Source of the DNA: Oryza sativa Japonica Group
Lineage: Eukaryota; Streptophyta; Magnoliopsida; Poales; Poaceae
Assembly (NCBI RefSeq): GCF_034140825.1
Contig: NC_089041.1
Span: 1,064,001 to 1,128,000 of the forward strand
DNA: 64,000 nucleotides
Direction: 5' to 3'
Shown: piece by piece, positions 21,453 through 32,285 of the stretch
How the letters are laid out: each line of letters starts with the position of its first letter
Position numbering within the stretch: position 1 is the first letter of the stretch
The notes under the pieces: generated by a model
The model's database searches: none
What the model saw: only the letters and a program-made list of their open reading frames with translations
Told to the model about the DNA's origin: nothing
Program-made: the position numbers and the translations under genes

Positions 21453-21790
21453 GGGTGTGTTTAGATCCAAGGGCGTAAAGTTTTGGCATGTCACATCGGG
21501 TATTATATAAGGTGTCGCATAGGGTGTTGGGTCAAAAAAAAACTAATTACAAAACCTGTCAGTAAACCACGAGACGAATTTATTACCTAATTAATCCGTT
21601 ATTAGCAAATGGTTACTGTAGCACCACATTGTCAAATTATAGAGCAATTAGGCTTAAAAGATTCGTTTTGCAAATTAGTCGCAATCTGTGTAATTAGTTA
21701 TTTTTTAGCCTATATGTAATACTTCATGCAGGTGTTCAAACGTTCGATGTGATGGGGTGTAAAATTTTGGAGTGGGATCTAAACACCCCC
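21453..21790. mobile_element. Tourist-like MITE, complete
   Basis: 338 bp with ends GGGTGTGTTTAGATCC and GGGATCTAAACACCCCC, flanked by TTA (21450-21452, 21791-21793). The subterminal TGTCACATCGGGT pairs with TTCGATGTGATGGGGTG at the other end. Non-coding. Confidence 0.85.
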
Positions 21791-21959
21791 TTATGTTGGA
21801 AGTTTCCTAGGGGACTCACTTTTTAGTTTTTAGGAAGCTAATTTTAATTAATCTTTTGGAGGGATGAAAATTTTGACATCTCAAATTCTGTTTACCATTC
21901 TCATAACCAAAACTTTGGGATGTTGTCGGTGATGCTCTAATGCAAAGATGCACATTCTG

Positions 21960-23219
21960 GAGAATTTTTTTTAGATAAACCATACCATATGGTTCGTGAT
22001 ACGAGGATGGCAGAATGACTCCATTTGCCCCCTTTGTCGTAGGAACCAGGAAACAGCCCTCCACCTACTAGGGGGATGCAGATACATGAAAAGAATCTGG
22101 ACGGCACTAGCGGAATGAACAGCATGCGGCCAGCTTAGGACAACCTAGTGGCAAAACGCCTTGACGCTGCTTGAGTGGTGGGAGGCCACTGTAAATACCA
22201 AAGATGCGTCCAAGAAAGCGTGGCGGACCCTTATGTTGCTAGTGGTCTGGGAGATATGGAATGGAAGGAATCGTAGTACCTTCCAACAAAAGGAGCTCCC
22301 GTCAACTAGCCTTCTAGCCAAGATCAAGGGTGAATAAAAAAAAGAGAAAATTCCCTATCTAGCATAAAAAAAATTGCTCTTCCCTCTATAGCATCCAAAC
22401 TTCAAAAGGTCCCTATCTATGCACCATCAAAATTTTTGTTCCCTATCTAACACTTCCGTTACTCCCGTTAGCCTCCACCGTCAAAACAAGCATGGACCCA
22501 CCCTCAGGATTTTTTTGTTGCTCTTTCTCCAGGACTGAGCGCGACCGCGACCTGCTCTCCCCAACCCGCGCGCTCCTCTCACCAAATCCACGCCGCCAAA
22601 ACCCTAGATCACCGCCCCCATGGCCGGCGGCAAGGACGGCGACCCCCCGGGTGGCGAGGACAGCGAGGACGGCGAATCAGCCAGGCGGCGAGGATGGCAA
22701 GCCCCCGGGCGGCCATTGGCGCCGGCGGGCTCCCCCGGATGGGCAGCGCCAGCGGCACGGGAAGCCAGCCCGTCGCGGCATGGGAGTGCAGCGCCGGCGG
22801 CACGGGAGGACACTAAATGAAAAAAATAAAGAACAAAAAAAAACTGTGAACAGAGAAAGAGAAAAAAGTATAAAATACAGAAGGGCAAAACCGTCTTTCC
22901 TCATGCTACTTAACACCGTCACCCTCAAAACTAACGGAAGTGATAGATAGGGAACAAAAATTTTGATGGTGTATAGATAGGGAACTTTTGAAGTTTGGGT
23001 GCTATAGAGGGAAGAGCAATTTTTTTTATGCTAGATAGGGAATTTTCTCTAAAAAAAACATGGGTTCTAGCAACTAGCGGGCGCAGAAATCCTCGGCAAC
23101 TGACTAACTTTATAGATAGCTTGGTCCAAAGGTACTGAGCTTGTACACTTTCTTGGACCTGTACAGTTTACTCCTTACATTTTCAATGAAATTGGCGGCT
23201 CGCCTATTTGTTAAAAAAT
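21960..23219 (+). mobile_element. LINE 3' fragment (L1-type), split by a Pack-MULE
   Basis: + strand pieces read SICPLCRRNQETALHLLGGC, a zinc-knuckle-like motif found after the reverse transcriptase of plant LINEs. A downstream stretch reads KKAWRTLMLLVVWEIWNGRN. After the inserted element the tail continues to CAATGAAATTGGCGGCTCGC and a short A-rich end. The RT domain is missing and there are in-frame stops, so it is a 5'-truncated dead copy. The left boundary is approximate. Confidence 0.72.
22344..23049. mobile_element. Pack-MULE-like element with about 118-bp terminal inverted repeats
   Basis: 706 bp with near-identical terminal repeats (22344-22461 and 22932-23049), starting GAGAAAATTCCCTATCTAGC, and a 9-bp duplication TAAAAAAAA (22335-22343, 23050-23058). 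The interior (about 22500-22810) is strongly GC-rich with proline, arginine and glycine codons in an open frame from 22492, unlike its AT-rich surroundings, suggesting a captured gene piece of unknown origin. No transposase. It sits inside the LINE fragment. High repeat similarity suggests a young insertion. Confidence 0.85.
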
Positions 23220-23401
23220 ATAATGTACATTTTTTAAAATAATAGATTTGATCACAACGCAGTGTACATGTACATGGCACTGCTGATTACTCGAGTTTAA
23301 TGCATGAAACAACAAAAGTACTACCATCTTTCTTTGAACGGACATTTACCACAAACTTTTGGCATCATTTCGAACAATGCAAGCAAATTAATTCCAAGTC
23401 C

Positions 23402-23830
23402 TTACTCCCCAAGTGCAAACGCAGCGGCGTCAAAGGTCTTGCAGATTCCGGCGCCACTCTTGAAGGTCACCTTCTCCGGCGACGCCTCGGCGGCGTACAC
23501 CTCGATGATGCTGAGCCAGAGCATCAGCTCCTTGGTCTTCACGCCAGTGATCTTCTTCAGCTTCCCCTTCTCGACGAACGCCGTGACCTCACCGGCGTAC
23601 GACACGTTCTGCTTGATCTTCTTGAAGACGTGCTCAATCTTCTTCTTCCTCTGCACCATCCAAATGAACCCGGTCTCCCGATTGTAGCCGAACTCCTCGA
23701 TGTCCTCCAATGGCAGGAGCCCCATGGGGAGGCCGAGCTCTCCCAGAAGCTCGATGGACTTCTTCCTGCAGATGTCATCGCCGTTGACGATCTCCGCGCC
23801 GGCGCGGTGGCTCTCGATCTGTGACGCCAT
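23402..23830 (-). CDS. DUF538 protein, copy 2
   Basis: Intronless, 142 aa from ATG at 23830 (MASQIESHRAGAEIV). The core is conserved but this is the most diverged copy: LGELGLPMGLLPLEDIEEFG, GFIWMVQRKKKIEHVFKKIK, ELMLWLSIIEVYAAEASPEK and ending GAGICKTFDAAAFALGE. A longer open frame to 23902 includes non-conserved residues before this Met. A TATATA box lies 119-126 bases upstream. No F-box gene lies between this copy and copy 3, unlike the later intervals. Confidence 0.95.
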   Translation of the reverse strand: MASQIESHRAGAEIVNGDDICRKKSIELLGELGLPMGLLPLEDIEEFGYNRETGFIWMVQRKKKIEHVFKKIKQNVSYAGEVTAFVEKGKLKKITGVKTKELMLWLSIIEVYAAEASPEKVTFKSGAGICKTFDAAAFALGE

Positions 23831-23948
23831 TGGAGCAGTAGTTTCGGAGAAAATTAGAAGAGAAGTTTTTGGTTTGGAAATGTGTTGTGTTTGTTTGTGC
23901 AAATGGGTTGAGAGATTGCTGTGGTGGAAGATGAGATGTAGGGTTCTG

Positions 23949-23956
23949 TTTATATA
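23949..23956 (-). promoter_or_regulatory. TATA box, DUF538 copy 2
   Basis: TATATAAA on the minus strand (TTTATATA on +), embedded in a conserved CTCTATATAAACAGAA context shared with copies 3 and 4 (and nearly so with copy 5), and followed by a conserved leader containing CATCTTCC on the minus strand. Confidence 0.75.
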
Positions 23957-25989
23957 GAGTTCCCAAGTATCATGTTAATTTGTTTGTTCATTGTGATGAA
24001 GATCTGTCCAGGCTGCAGATGTTGCGAGATCCCCCATGATACTGAGATTTAGTGTATCCCATAGTGTGATGAAGAAACCCGTGTTCTTTATAATAAAAAC
24101 TCAGTCATTATCCTTGAGTGTTGTCGTCACGTCGTGCATTAATCAATATAAGCAAGTATAAACATGTATCATCAACTATTGTTATTGTATCAGTGAGTAT
24201 CATCCAAAGTGCCGTTGTGTATCGTTGAAGGTATCCTGAAGATTTCAACAGATTGAGACGAAAATCTCAAAGACTCGAATTCAAAAGTTAATTTGCACGT
24301 GTGCACGATCGATCTGAGGGTTCAAGTTCTCAGCTGTTGCAGTCAATTCTATTGCTGCTGGAGCTGGACTGAACTGTGAATTGTAAGCTGCAGTCTGTAG
24401 ATTTGCAAATGTTGATTGATGTTCAGTAATTCACTTGTCGGAACAAACCTACCTGCCTGCCTGCCTGCAGGCTGCTGGTAGCTCAATTTGACAGGCCACT
24501 TGAAACACATGAAACACATCTCTGTCGCTTGCGAAATCCCAACAAAATTTCAGCATTCCATCCAACACATGGGAATTAAAATTCGCTGATATGTTAGCCC
24601 AGAGTCCGACTCCGATCCATGCGAGGTCGTTGCAGAGATAAAGACGGCGACCGTGACGTCAGGGAGGCCTAGAGGAGAAGGACGTGGCGGAGGCCACGAT
24701 GCGGCCTGGTTTTGTTGCAACAGAAACGGGCAAGCATAAGTTTGAGGAGAATTTGTCTGCCAGATATCTTCAGCATTGAGATCTTCGGTTCCAGAATTGC
24801 TCAGTAAATATGCAGCCTATATCTCGGTTTATATGTCCATTGCTGCGATCATGACAAGATTCCATCGTTTTGATGCACTCTGTTCTGCAGTGTTGCGGTT
24901 AATTTGCGTTTCCTCAAGAGTAGTTCTCAGTTGCTGCATCACTTCGGTGCATACAGTAAGGGCTGAGCCTGAAACTGTACAATATCTGCTAGCCTCTGCT
25001 CTGCGATGTTGCTTGCTGATCAGGAATTTCTTTTGTCATGACACTGGTCTGGTCCAACACATGCTCATTTCCTCGCTGATGGTGCCCGGCAACCGGCAAT
25101 ATCTGAAGGATAAGCAATACGTCAAGACGCAAATACACATGGTTACAAGAGACTGAAAAAACTTGCCGTTTGCTACAGCCTACAGAGTGGCAGGAAAGCA
25201 TAAAACAAATCATCGAGCGAATGTGCCATATCCATTCAATGTTTTCAGAAAAGCTACTATAGGAACAAAATATAGTGCAGAAAACTCATAACATTGGCAG
25301 CTTCAGTCAGCAAAAGAAGGCAAAGTGCTCTGCTGTTAAATGAGGTTCGATCTTGCTCCGCTGTAGTATAATATAGTGATTCAAAATATCAGATGACAAG
25401 CTGAAGGCTGAAGCCATGCAGTTCCTCATGGTAGGCTTGCCTCTGCTATATATCTAAGAACATCAACCCTACCTTGATGAGTCATGCAGTCAAATCTCTT
25501 AGAATAACACAGCCAAAACCCCAGTTCCATTAACCGAACAGCAGTTTAAAAGGCAGCAACTTCAGTCAGATCTCATAGTTTTTGTGTTCACGATTTGTTC
25601 AAGTTATTATTCAGCTTACCAATTACTACTTGGTCAACCAGGTACAACCAAAAAACAAAAAAAGAACTGTAATTTTAATGCTTACTCAGTGGGGCTAGAG
25701 CAATTCAATATATCAGTTCCAATTAGGCTTCCCAATCATGGATTGAATATTGTCTTAAATAAGAAGAAATGCCAACCTGAAAAACAGATCATGGGTAAAG
25801 ATCATAAGCAGTTAAATGAGAAGAAACAAACTGTTCATTGTGTGAGTCATCCTTTTTCACTTGAATTACAAACTGGATTAAACATCTTAACTGACCTCTG
25901 AACACGATCGCATACTTCATCTCCCCATCCGAAAGGATAAAAAAAAAGAACCCAACACAAATTGATCATAAAGTTCAGAGAAGATAATT
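23957..25989. other. Duplicated intergenic unit lacking an F-box gene
   Basis: No intact gene. Segments match the intergenic parts of later units: 25270-25440 (GGCAGCTTCAGTCAGCAAAA, GCAAAGTGCTCTGCTGT) with about 28595 and 33170-33480, and 25690-25900 (CAATATATCAGTTCC, AATAAGAAGAAATG) with about 29090, 33815 and 39420. The position expected for an F-box gene has been lost. The segment 24600-24720 is GC-richer but has no recognisable protein. Confidence 0.6.
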
Positions 25990-25998
25990 TAAACTAGG

Positions 25999-27309
25999 CA
26001 AAATTTGCCGTGGGACATCCAAAAAACGTGTAATTAGCTGGGAGACACCGCAAAAACGCTTATTTGCTAAAGGACACCACAAAAAACTGGTAATTAGCTG
26101 TTGGACACCTGCGGGATTATTTTATTATATCCGGAGAAATTGGAGAGAGAAACAGCTGTGTAAGTACGATTCTACCCTTTGAATTTTTTTTTATTTTTAT
26201 TTTTTCTCCATCCTTCTCTACTCCTTCGTTAGTATTCTCTCTCTCATTCTTTCTCTCTTTAGCCCGAGGGAGCGCCGGTGACCGGCGCAGCGAGGCGCGC
26301 GCCAGTGCGGGCACCTCGGTTGGGGCGGCGTTGCGCGGGCACCTTGGTCCACCGGAACGTCGCCGAGTTGTAGATGAAGACGGTGGAGCGCTTCGCGTAC
26401 GACAGCCCGAAACGCGACCGCGTGCTGCGGAGGTCGCCGGCGCCGGTGCTGGAGTCGGGCCCCGTGAACACCTCCCCCCCCCATCACGGCGATCAGCGGC
26501 GGCCCGATGAGCAGCCCGTCGGCGCCGAACTGCGGCCCTCGCGTAGTCGAACAGCGCCGCCCCACTCCCGCCCACCTTTGGCAGCACGACCGCCGCCGTC
26601 GCTGCGGCATCCGTGTCCGTGTCCGGCCAGTAGAAGAGGAAGGCGTCGAGCGTGTCGTAGTAGTCGTCCGTGCTTCGGTACCCCTGTGGGCTGAACCTGC
26701 CGAACATGACGGCATGACCCCGCCGGCGGCAGCGGCGGTGGCCATGCAGCCAATGACGGTGGAAGTCCGTCGCGCTGAAGCCGTCCACGTTGGCCTTGTA
26801 GCAGCATCTCAGCTCGCGACCTGCACACGGAAATTAATAATTAACCAAGAATTACTTACCGATCAGTAATTGAGCAAGAATTAAATCATCATCAAGAACA
26901 AGATGATTTTGGTTTTGCCTCTGAGGTGGGTGTTGGCGACGAGGGACATGGGGAACGGCGGCGCGACATCGTGATACTAGAACTCCGGTGGCGGCGGTGC
27001 GCTTCTGCCGCAGTTGAAGAGGCTGCGCGGGGTGACGAATCTCGCCGCCGGCCAGCAGCTGCAGGTTGGACTCGAACTCGGAGAAGCCACCAGCGATGTG
27101 GGGCCCATGTTTGGATTCCTTTGAGCCAAGGGCAAACTTGTCTTTAATGATTTTTTCTCTCTCCAATTTCTCCGGATATAGTAAAATAATCCCACGGGTG
27201 TCCAGCAGCTAATTACCAGTTTTTTGTGGTGTCCTATAGCAAATAAGTATTTTTGCGGTGTCTCCCAGCTAATTACACGTTTTTTGGATGTCCCGTAGCA
27301 AATTTTGCC
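25999..27309. mobile_element. Pack-MULE carrying a TLD-like gene fragment
   Basis: 1311 bp. Terminal inverted repeats of about 155 bp (25999-26152 and 27154-27309) start GGCAAAATTTGC and are about 90% or more alike. They are flanked by a perfect 9-bp duplication TTTAAACTA (25990-25998, 27310-27318). There is no transposase; the interior is GC-rich host-gene sequence on the minus strand (listed separately). A paralogous unit has the unoccupied site at 31886-31894 (AGTTTAAACTGCAAGTTG). Together these meet the usual criteria for a Pack-MULE. Confidence 0.92.
26270..27120 (-). pseudogene. Captured TLD-domain-like gene fragment inside the Pack-MULE
   Basis: Minus-strand peptides in shifting frames read PHIAGGFSEFESNLQLLAGG, then PPFPMSLVANTHLRGKTKT, VDGFSATDFHRHWL, YRSTDDYYDTLDAFLFYWPD, VVLPKVGGSGAALFDYAR, QFGADGLLIGPPLIAVMGG and FTGPDSSTGAGDLRSTRS. 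The order and motifs (GFSATDFH, FDYA, GPQFGADGLLIG) resemble plant TLD-domain proteins. The reading frame changes at least twice, so no full product is expected. The family name is from memory of the domain and should be treated as probable. Confidence 0.6.
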
Positions 27310-27318
27310 TTTAAACTA

Positions 27319-27617
27319 CAAGTTGAAAATCACTCCTAGTTACTGACAATGTGCACTAGTCTACAAAGCTTACGATTTTTTAAGTGCCCTGTCCCAGTGT
27401 TCATTAACCAAGTTGACTAAGGTCTTGTGCAAAACAGTATTTTTTTAATACTGGAACAGATGCAGGAATATACTCATATATGTTAGCAAATTACAATACA
27501 AAAGATTTATATAACAGTACATGGTGATGTAAGATAGTGGCTTTAAGCCTTTTACATAATTAAGATTACAGATTTGCACCATCTCTAGCTTACAGTAGCT
27601 GACTGACTCCTTAAGCC
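27319..27617. other. 3' flank of DUF538 copy 3
   Basis: About 300 bp matching the 3' flanks of copies 4, 5 and 6 (TACATGGTGATGTAAGATAG, GTGGCTTTAAGCC, TTTTACATA). This conserved block, found at about 27.52, 32.17, 36.08 and 41.65 kb, is probably the shared 3' UTR or polyadenylation region. Confidence 0.65.
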
Positions 27618-28046
27618 TTACTCACCAAGAGCAAAAGCGGCAGCATCGAAGGTATCAGAGAGCCCGGTTCCTGTCTTGAAGGTGACCTTATCCGGCGAGG
27701 CATCGGTGATGTAGACCTCAACAACGCTGAGCCAGAGCAGCAGCTCCTTGGTCTTCACTCCGGTGATCTTCTTCAGCTTCCCTTTCTCAGTGAATGCCGT
27801 GACCTCGTTGGCATAGGAGACGGTCTGCTTGATCTTCTTGAACGTGTGCTCAATTTTCTTCTTCTTCTGCACCAACCACATGAACCCAGTCCCCCTGTTG
27901 TACCCGAACTCCTCGATGTCCTCCAATGGCAGGAGGCCCTTGGGGAGACCAAGTTCTTCCAGCAGCTCAATGGACTTCTTCCTGCAGATGGCATCTCCAT
28001 TGACGATCTCCGCACCAGAGCGGTGGCTCTCGATTTGTGATGCCAT
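27618..28046 (-). CDS. DUF538 protein, copy 3
   Basis: Intronless, 142 aa (MASQIESHRSGAEIV to FDAAAFALGE). Distinctive changes are VQKKKKIEHTFKK in place of VQRKKK, YANEVTAFTEKGKL in place of YAGEVTAFVEKGKL, and EVYITDASPDKVTF. The rest of the DUF538 core is intact and no stop or frameshift is seen. Transcribed from a TATATA box 100-107 bases upstream. Downstream is the conserved 3' block. Confidence 0.95.
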   Translation of the reverse strand: MASQIESHRSGAEIVNGDAICRKKSIELLEELGLPKGLLPLEDIEEFGYNRGTGFMWLVQKKKKIEHTFKKIKQTVSYANEVTAFTEKGKLKKITGVKTKELLLWLSVVEVYITDASPDKVTFKTGTGLSDTFDAAAFALGE

Positions 28047-28145
28047 TGGATATGTGGCTCACACAAAGAAGTTTTGGTTTGGTATTGTGTTGCAAATGGT
28101 TTGATGAGAGATTGTTGGTGATGGAAGATGAGATATGGGGTTCTG

Positions 28146-28153
28146 TTTATATA
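28146..28153 (-). promoter_or_regulatory. TATA box, DUF538 copy 3
   Basis: TTTATATA on + in the same context (TTCTGTTTATATAGAGTTCT) as copies 2 and 4, about 100 bases before the ATG. Confidence 0.75.
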
Positions 28154-29372
28154 GAGTTCTCAAGACTTGTCTGCTTGTTCATTCTGATAAAGATATGTGC
28201 AGACTGTAGAGGCAAAGGTTATGGACTTTGGATTCCAACTCGTGAAGAACAAAGCTTCGAGCCATGACTCAATGATTCATGGCTCAGTTGAACACCCGCC
28301 TTTTCTGACCATGCAGTTGATAACTGCATATTAATTCTATGCACAAAGCCCCTGACCAAGTCCACTAATGGTGTAATGCATACACTTCTTCAATCCCAGC
28401 ATGCAATATACAATACAGTTATGGATGTATGCTGGTCAGCCAGCCAAGGATGACCCTTTATTTGTTCTGTATTTTTTTTTTTGGCAAGGAGCCAGAGATG
28501 GCTTAACTGACCAATTAATTAGCAGTGGTCCGGTCCAATTCGTTGGGCTTATGATCAATACTGGACACTAGTGCCATATGAACGAAAGCCAGAGCACAAA
28601 AACAAAATCATAACATTGGCAGCTTCAATCAGCAATAAAAGGCAAAGTGCTCTGCAGTCAATGCGATTCGATCTTACTCCTATGTAATTATATAGAATAA
28701 CCTCGAATAACAAACTCATGACAGGCAGGCTGGTCTCTACTCTATTAAAGAACATCAAATCCATACTTTGATGAGTCATCCAGTCAAATTCTTTTTAGAA
28801 TAACACAGCCTAAAACCCTTAGTTCCATTAACAGAAACAATTAGAACAGTTTGCTTTTACTGAACAGTTACAGCAATTTAAAGCACAAAAAATGCAGTCA
28901 AATCTCTCAGGTTTTTGTGTTCATAATTTCTTCAATTTATTATTCAATTTATTTTTACTAAATAAGGTGCTCCAGAAAAAACATGAGCAGTAACCTTTGT
29001 ATTTTCAGTCTGAACTACAACAGGTAGTAGGGTCAACCACTCAACAATATCACTACTCACCAGAGCAAAAAGCAAAAAACAAATGCTTCAATATATCGGT
29101 TCCAAGTGGGCTTCCATATTGAGCATTGCCTCAAATAAGAAGAAATGTAAACCTATAAGATTGAGGGTAACGGTCCTAAGCAGTTAAATGAAATGAAACA
29201 AATTGTTCACTGCATGAACCATCCTCTCTCAATTGCATTACAAACTGAAATGAAACACCTCAACCAAGCACGGTCACATACTCTCTTCTTACTTCGATTG
29301 CCTATCTGAAATGATAATAAAAAGGAATAACTCTGTAAGATACCAGAAGCATAACGGAAGGGTCTGGATGGG
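28154..29372. other. Duplicated intergenic unit between DUF538 copy 3 and F-box 1
   Basis: No gene. It matches corresponding parts of the other units (GGCAGCTTCAATCAGCAATA at about 28618, AATAAGAAGAAATGTAAACC at about 29137). It is the promoter-side flank of DUF538 copy 3 and the 3' flank of F-box 1. Confidence 0.6.
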
Positions 29373-30909
29373 TCACTGTACAGTCTGTACTCCAGCTGGG
29401 TGCGACGACCTCCCCCTAGCAAGATCTGAAAATACATAATGTATAAAACTTATAACCATATTATGCTCAACAGTAATACCCAAAATGAGGCATGTAATTT
29501 AACACAGTGCTATTTTGGAATGTATAATTCAGAAAAAATAAACAGTATAATAGATCAAGCCATCAAGAAATGCCTAGGCAATTACCAAATTTCAGGAACA
29601 TTTCATAATATGTTGAACCAATCAAAAAATGATGTAAGAGCAACAGAGTTTTACACTTTTATGTGATATTGAATTTTCATAAATTCAGTGCTCTTAAGTG
29701 CAGAGCACATATATGCTAACCCATACTTTTTAAGTTGCTAACTGAAAAATCATGCTTGCTGTCAAATATCCATAATGGCGTAATTTAAGACTTTTTACGC
29801 CACCAACTGAAATTACAATAAGGATCTAGACTAGTACCTGAAGTGTAAAAGCTCATGTAGGGAAGGACAGAATAGTAGGGCCTGCTGTCACCAACCTTCT
29901 TCACTTGGCCTGATTTGAGCCCAATTGCGAACACGCCGACATCCGATGACACGAAAATGGTTTGTGTGCCTTCTATGAAACCAACCAGATCAAGTGAGAC
30001 TGAGGGGTTATCCACCGGGATCAGCATTTCCAACTTGATTACCCTGAGTTGTTCCCAATCTGCAATCCCATCATCATCATCCACATACCACGACCACAGC
30101 ACGAGGCCGCGGGTTTCCATAGTAGCAAATCCCAGTCCACCATCCTCCGCTGTCATCAGGGTTCCCCCTTGGTAATCATCCCACAATGGCGGCTCAATCT
30201 CCCAAAGCTCATGCCTGCCAATGTCATACCCCAGAATTCTAATGCCATTCTCACAGATGAAGAAGAGCATATCTTCGACAAGGAGGCTGGGCAACATCTC
30301 GACATAGGAATCGAACACGATTGAGACCTTGGAGCTCCACTCTCCAGTCTCTGACGAGTACAAGCACGCCCATGAGTAATGGTACCCGTGCTCTCCACTG
30401 CCCACGAAGACGACGAGGAAGGGGCCTTGGTGGCAGTCGAGATGGCGGCAGTCGCGCGCAGCGCATAGCACGGCCCCGGTGCAGTAGGCGTGCGGGTGCG
30501 GCGGCACGGGAAATCGATGGTGGTCGCCGGTGATGGGGTCCCAGACCATGAGCTCCATGGGATTGAAGAGGTTGATGAGGACGCGGCCGTGGCGGCAGTC
30601 GAGCGCCCACCACCAGTGGGGAGAACCGATGGCCGGTGGGGAGAACGGCGAGGAGGCGGCGGTGGTGGTTGGGACGAAGCGGGGGACGGAGGAGATCGCC
30701 TTGTCGCCGTCAACGTTGTGGAGGAATCCCAGCATGGGAGGTGTTCGATGAAATGCGCGGTAGCGGCGGAGGAAGGCCGGGTCGGTGATGATGCGGCACC
30801 AGGGCTTGCAGACGAGGGAGGCGCGGACGAGGGATGCGGGCTCGTCCGGCGGGATGCGGAGGAGGATCTCGGTGGTGAGGTCGTCGATCAAGTCCGGCAG
30901 CGACGCCAT
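29373..30909 (-). CDS. F-box protein 1 (2 exons)
   Basis: Exons on the minus strand are 29838-30909 and 29373-29425, with a GT-AG intron and agreeing phase, giving 374 aa. From MASLPDLIDDL, the F-box spans about residues 5-50 (LTTEILLRIPPDEP, ASLVRASLVCKPWCRIITDP, FLRRYRAFHRTPPMLGFLHN). The rest is a predicted beta-propeller-like F-box-associated region (WWALDCRHGRVL, NPMELMVWDPITGDHHRFP, SWACLYSSETGEWSS, GVFAIGLKSGQVKKVG). The second exon adds DLARGRSSHPAGVQTVQ. F-box proteins bind SKP1 in SCF ubiquitin ligases; the substrate is unknown. The open frame continues upstream to 31056, but residues before 30909 are not conserved. F-box 2 and 3 are co-duplicated copies. Confidence 0.9.
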
Positions 30910-32285
30910 TGCCGGAGCGAGCGAGCGATCGAGGGTTTGGGTGGTGAGGAGGCGATGAACTCGTCGCGGGCAGGAGGACGCTGGTGGTGGCTTGACGGGA
31001 GTCGCTGTCAAGTGGGGCCCGCAAGTCAGTGAGAGTGGGACTCCTTTCGTGTACAATCACAGCTGCGCTCCGGCCAGTTTGAACATAGGAATGAATTCCA
31101 AATTCACCTAGTAAAAAACCGGTCAGTTTTCGTGAAACCGCTAGGTATAGTTTGTGGAAGCCGACTGGTATTAGCTGGTTTTTGTACGGCGTTGACCGAA
31201 AATCATCGGTTTTTATTGGTTTTCGGTTGGTTTTTCGTAAGCTGGTGGGGAGCGGTTTTTTTACTTCGAAAATGAAAAGGAAGCCCTCACATTGTGACAA
31301 TGGATCAACCCAAAATTATAACTAACCGAAAAATGGGCAGCCGGTTTTTCAATACTTCCTCCGTCCCAGAATATAGAGAATTTTAGAGTTGGACAAGGTT
31401 ATTAAGAAAGTAGATAGAATTAAATAGGAATGTGTTGTGATTGGTTAAGAAGTGGAGGTAGATGAGAAAAGTTAATGGTAGAGGGTTGTGATTGATTGGG
31501 AAGGAAATGTTGGTGAGGAAGTTGTTATATTTTAGGATAAATCTGAAGTGCTAAAAATTATTATATTTTGGGACGGATGGAGTAGATCACACCGTTAATA
31601 TTTGTACATAAGTTTAACCTCTGTCTTATTTTAAAACATATGTAATGGTCATTTTCTTTACTTGGTTTATTTTTAAAGGCACTTTAAGCATGTACTATAT
31701 TTTTATATATATTTGTGCAAAATTATTAAATGAGATGAAATATCAGATTACTGTCAAAAGACCAACATCATCTATTGATGAACACAGTAGAACCTGATCG
31801 CAAAGTTCAGAGAAGACGAACAAAACCCAGTTATAAGCACGGCGCAGCTGGCACCTTAAACTCGAACCAGTAGAACTTTTATCAGTTTAAACTGCAAGTT
31901 GAAACCCACTCCAAGTTAGTGATAATGTGCATGTTAGTCTCTGCATATCTTTTTCTTTTTGGGAAAGGAGACCTAAAGATTCAAGCTTACAATTTTGTAA
32001 GTGCCCTGTTCCAGTGTTGCTTAATCAACTTGACTTGTGTTGTCTTGTGCAAAACAATTGTTTCTCAGAACAGGAACAAATGCAGGAATATACTCGTTCA
32101 AAAAAAATAATAAACTACAGGAATATACTCATGTAGGAGTATGTTTGTAATAGTACAAAAGATATAACAGTACAAGGTGATGTAAGATAGTGGCTTCAAG
32201 CCATTTTTACATAGTAATTAAGATTAAGGACTTGCAGTCTTGCATCATTTCTACTAGCTTATAGTAGCTGATTGACTCCTTAAGC
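30910..32285. other. Intergenic region upstream of F-box 1, with paralogous empty site
   Basis: No gene. It contains a Stowaway-like MITE (listed), a repetitive stretch at 31110-31340 with recurring CGGTTTTT/AACCGG motifs, and at 31795-32080 sequence matching both flanks of the Pack-MULE at 25.99-27.31 kb without the element. From about 32130 it is the 3' flank of DUF538 copy 4. Confidence 0.6.
31355..31582. mobile_element. Stowaway-like MITE
   Basis: 228 bp with ends CTTCCTCCGTCCCAGAATAT and ATATTTTGGGACGGATGGAG flanked by TA. The interior is AT-rich. Confidence 0.82.

Noticed and set aside
26374-26869. + strand frames inside the Pack-MULE
   Set aside because: The minus strand carries the recognisable TLD-like peptides; + strand frames are shadows.
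29785-29837. Unspliced C-terminus of F-box 1 (through the intron)
   Set aside because: A conserved GT donor and a conserved short last exon (DLARGR.. in copies 1 and 3, DIAIWR.. in copy 2) argue for splicing.
30490-31032. 180-codon + strand frame opposite F-box 1
   Set aside because: Same type of antisense shadow as at the sister F-box loci (for example 40823-41380).
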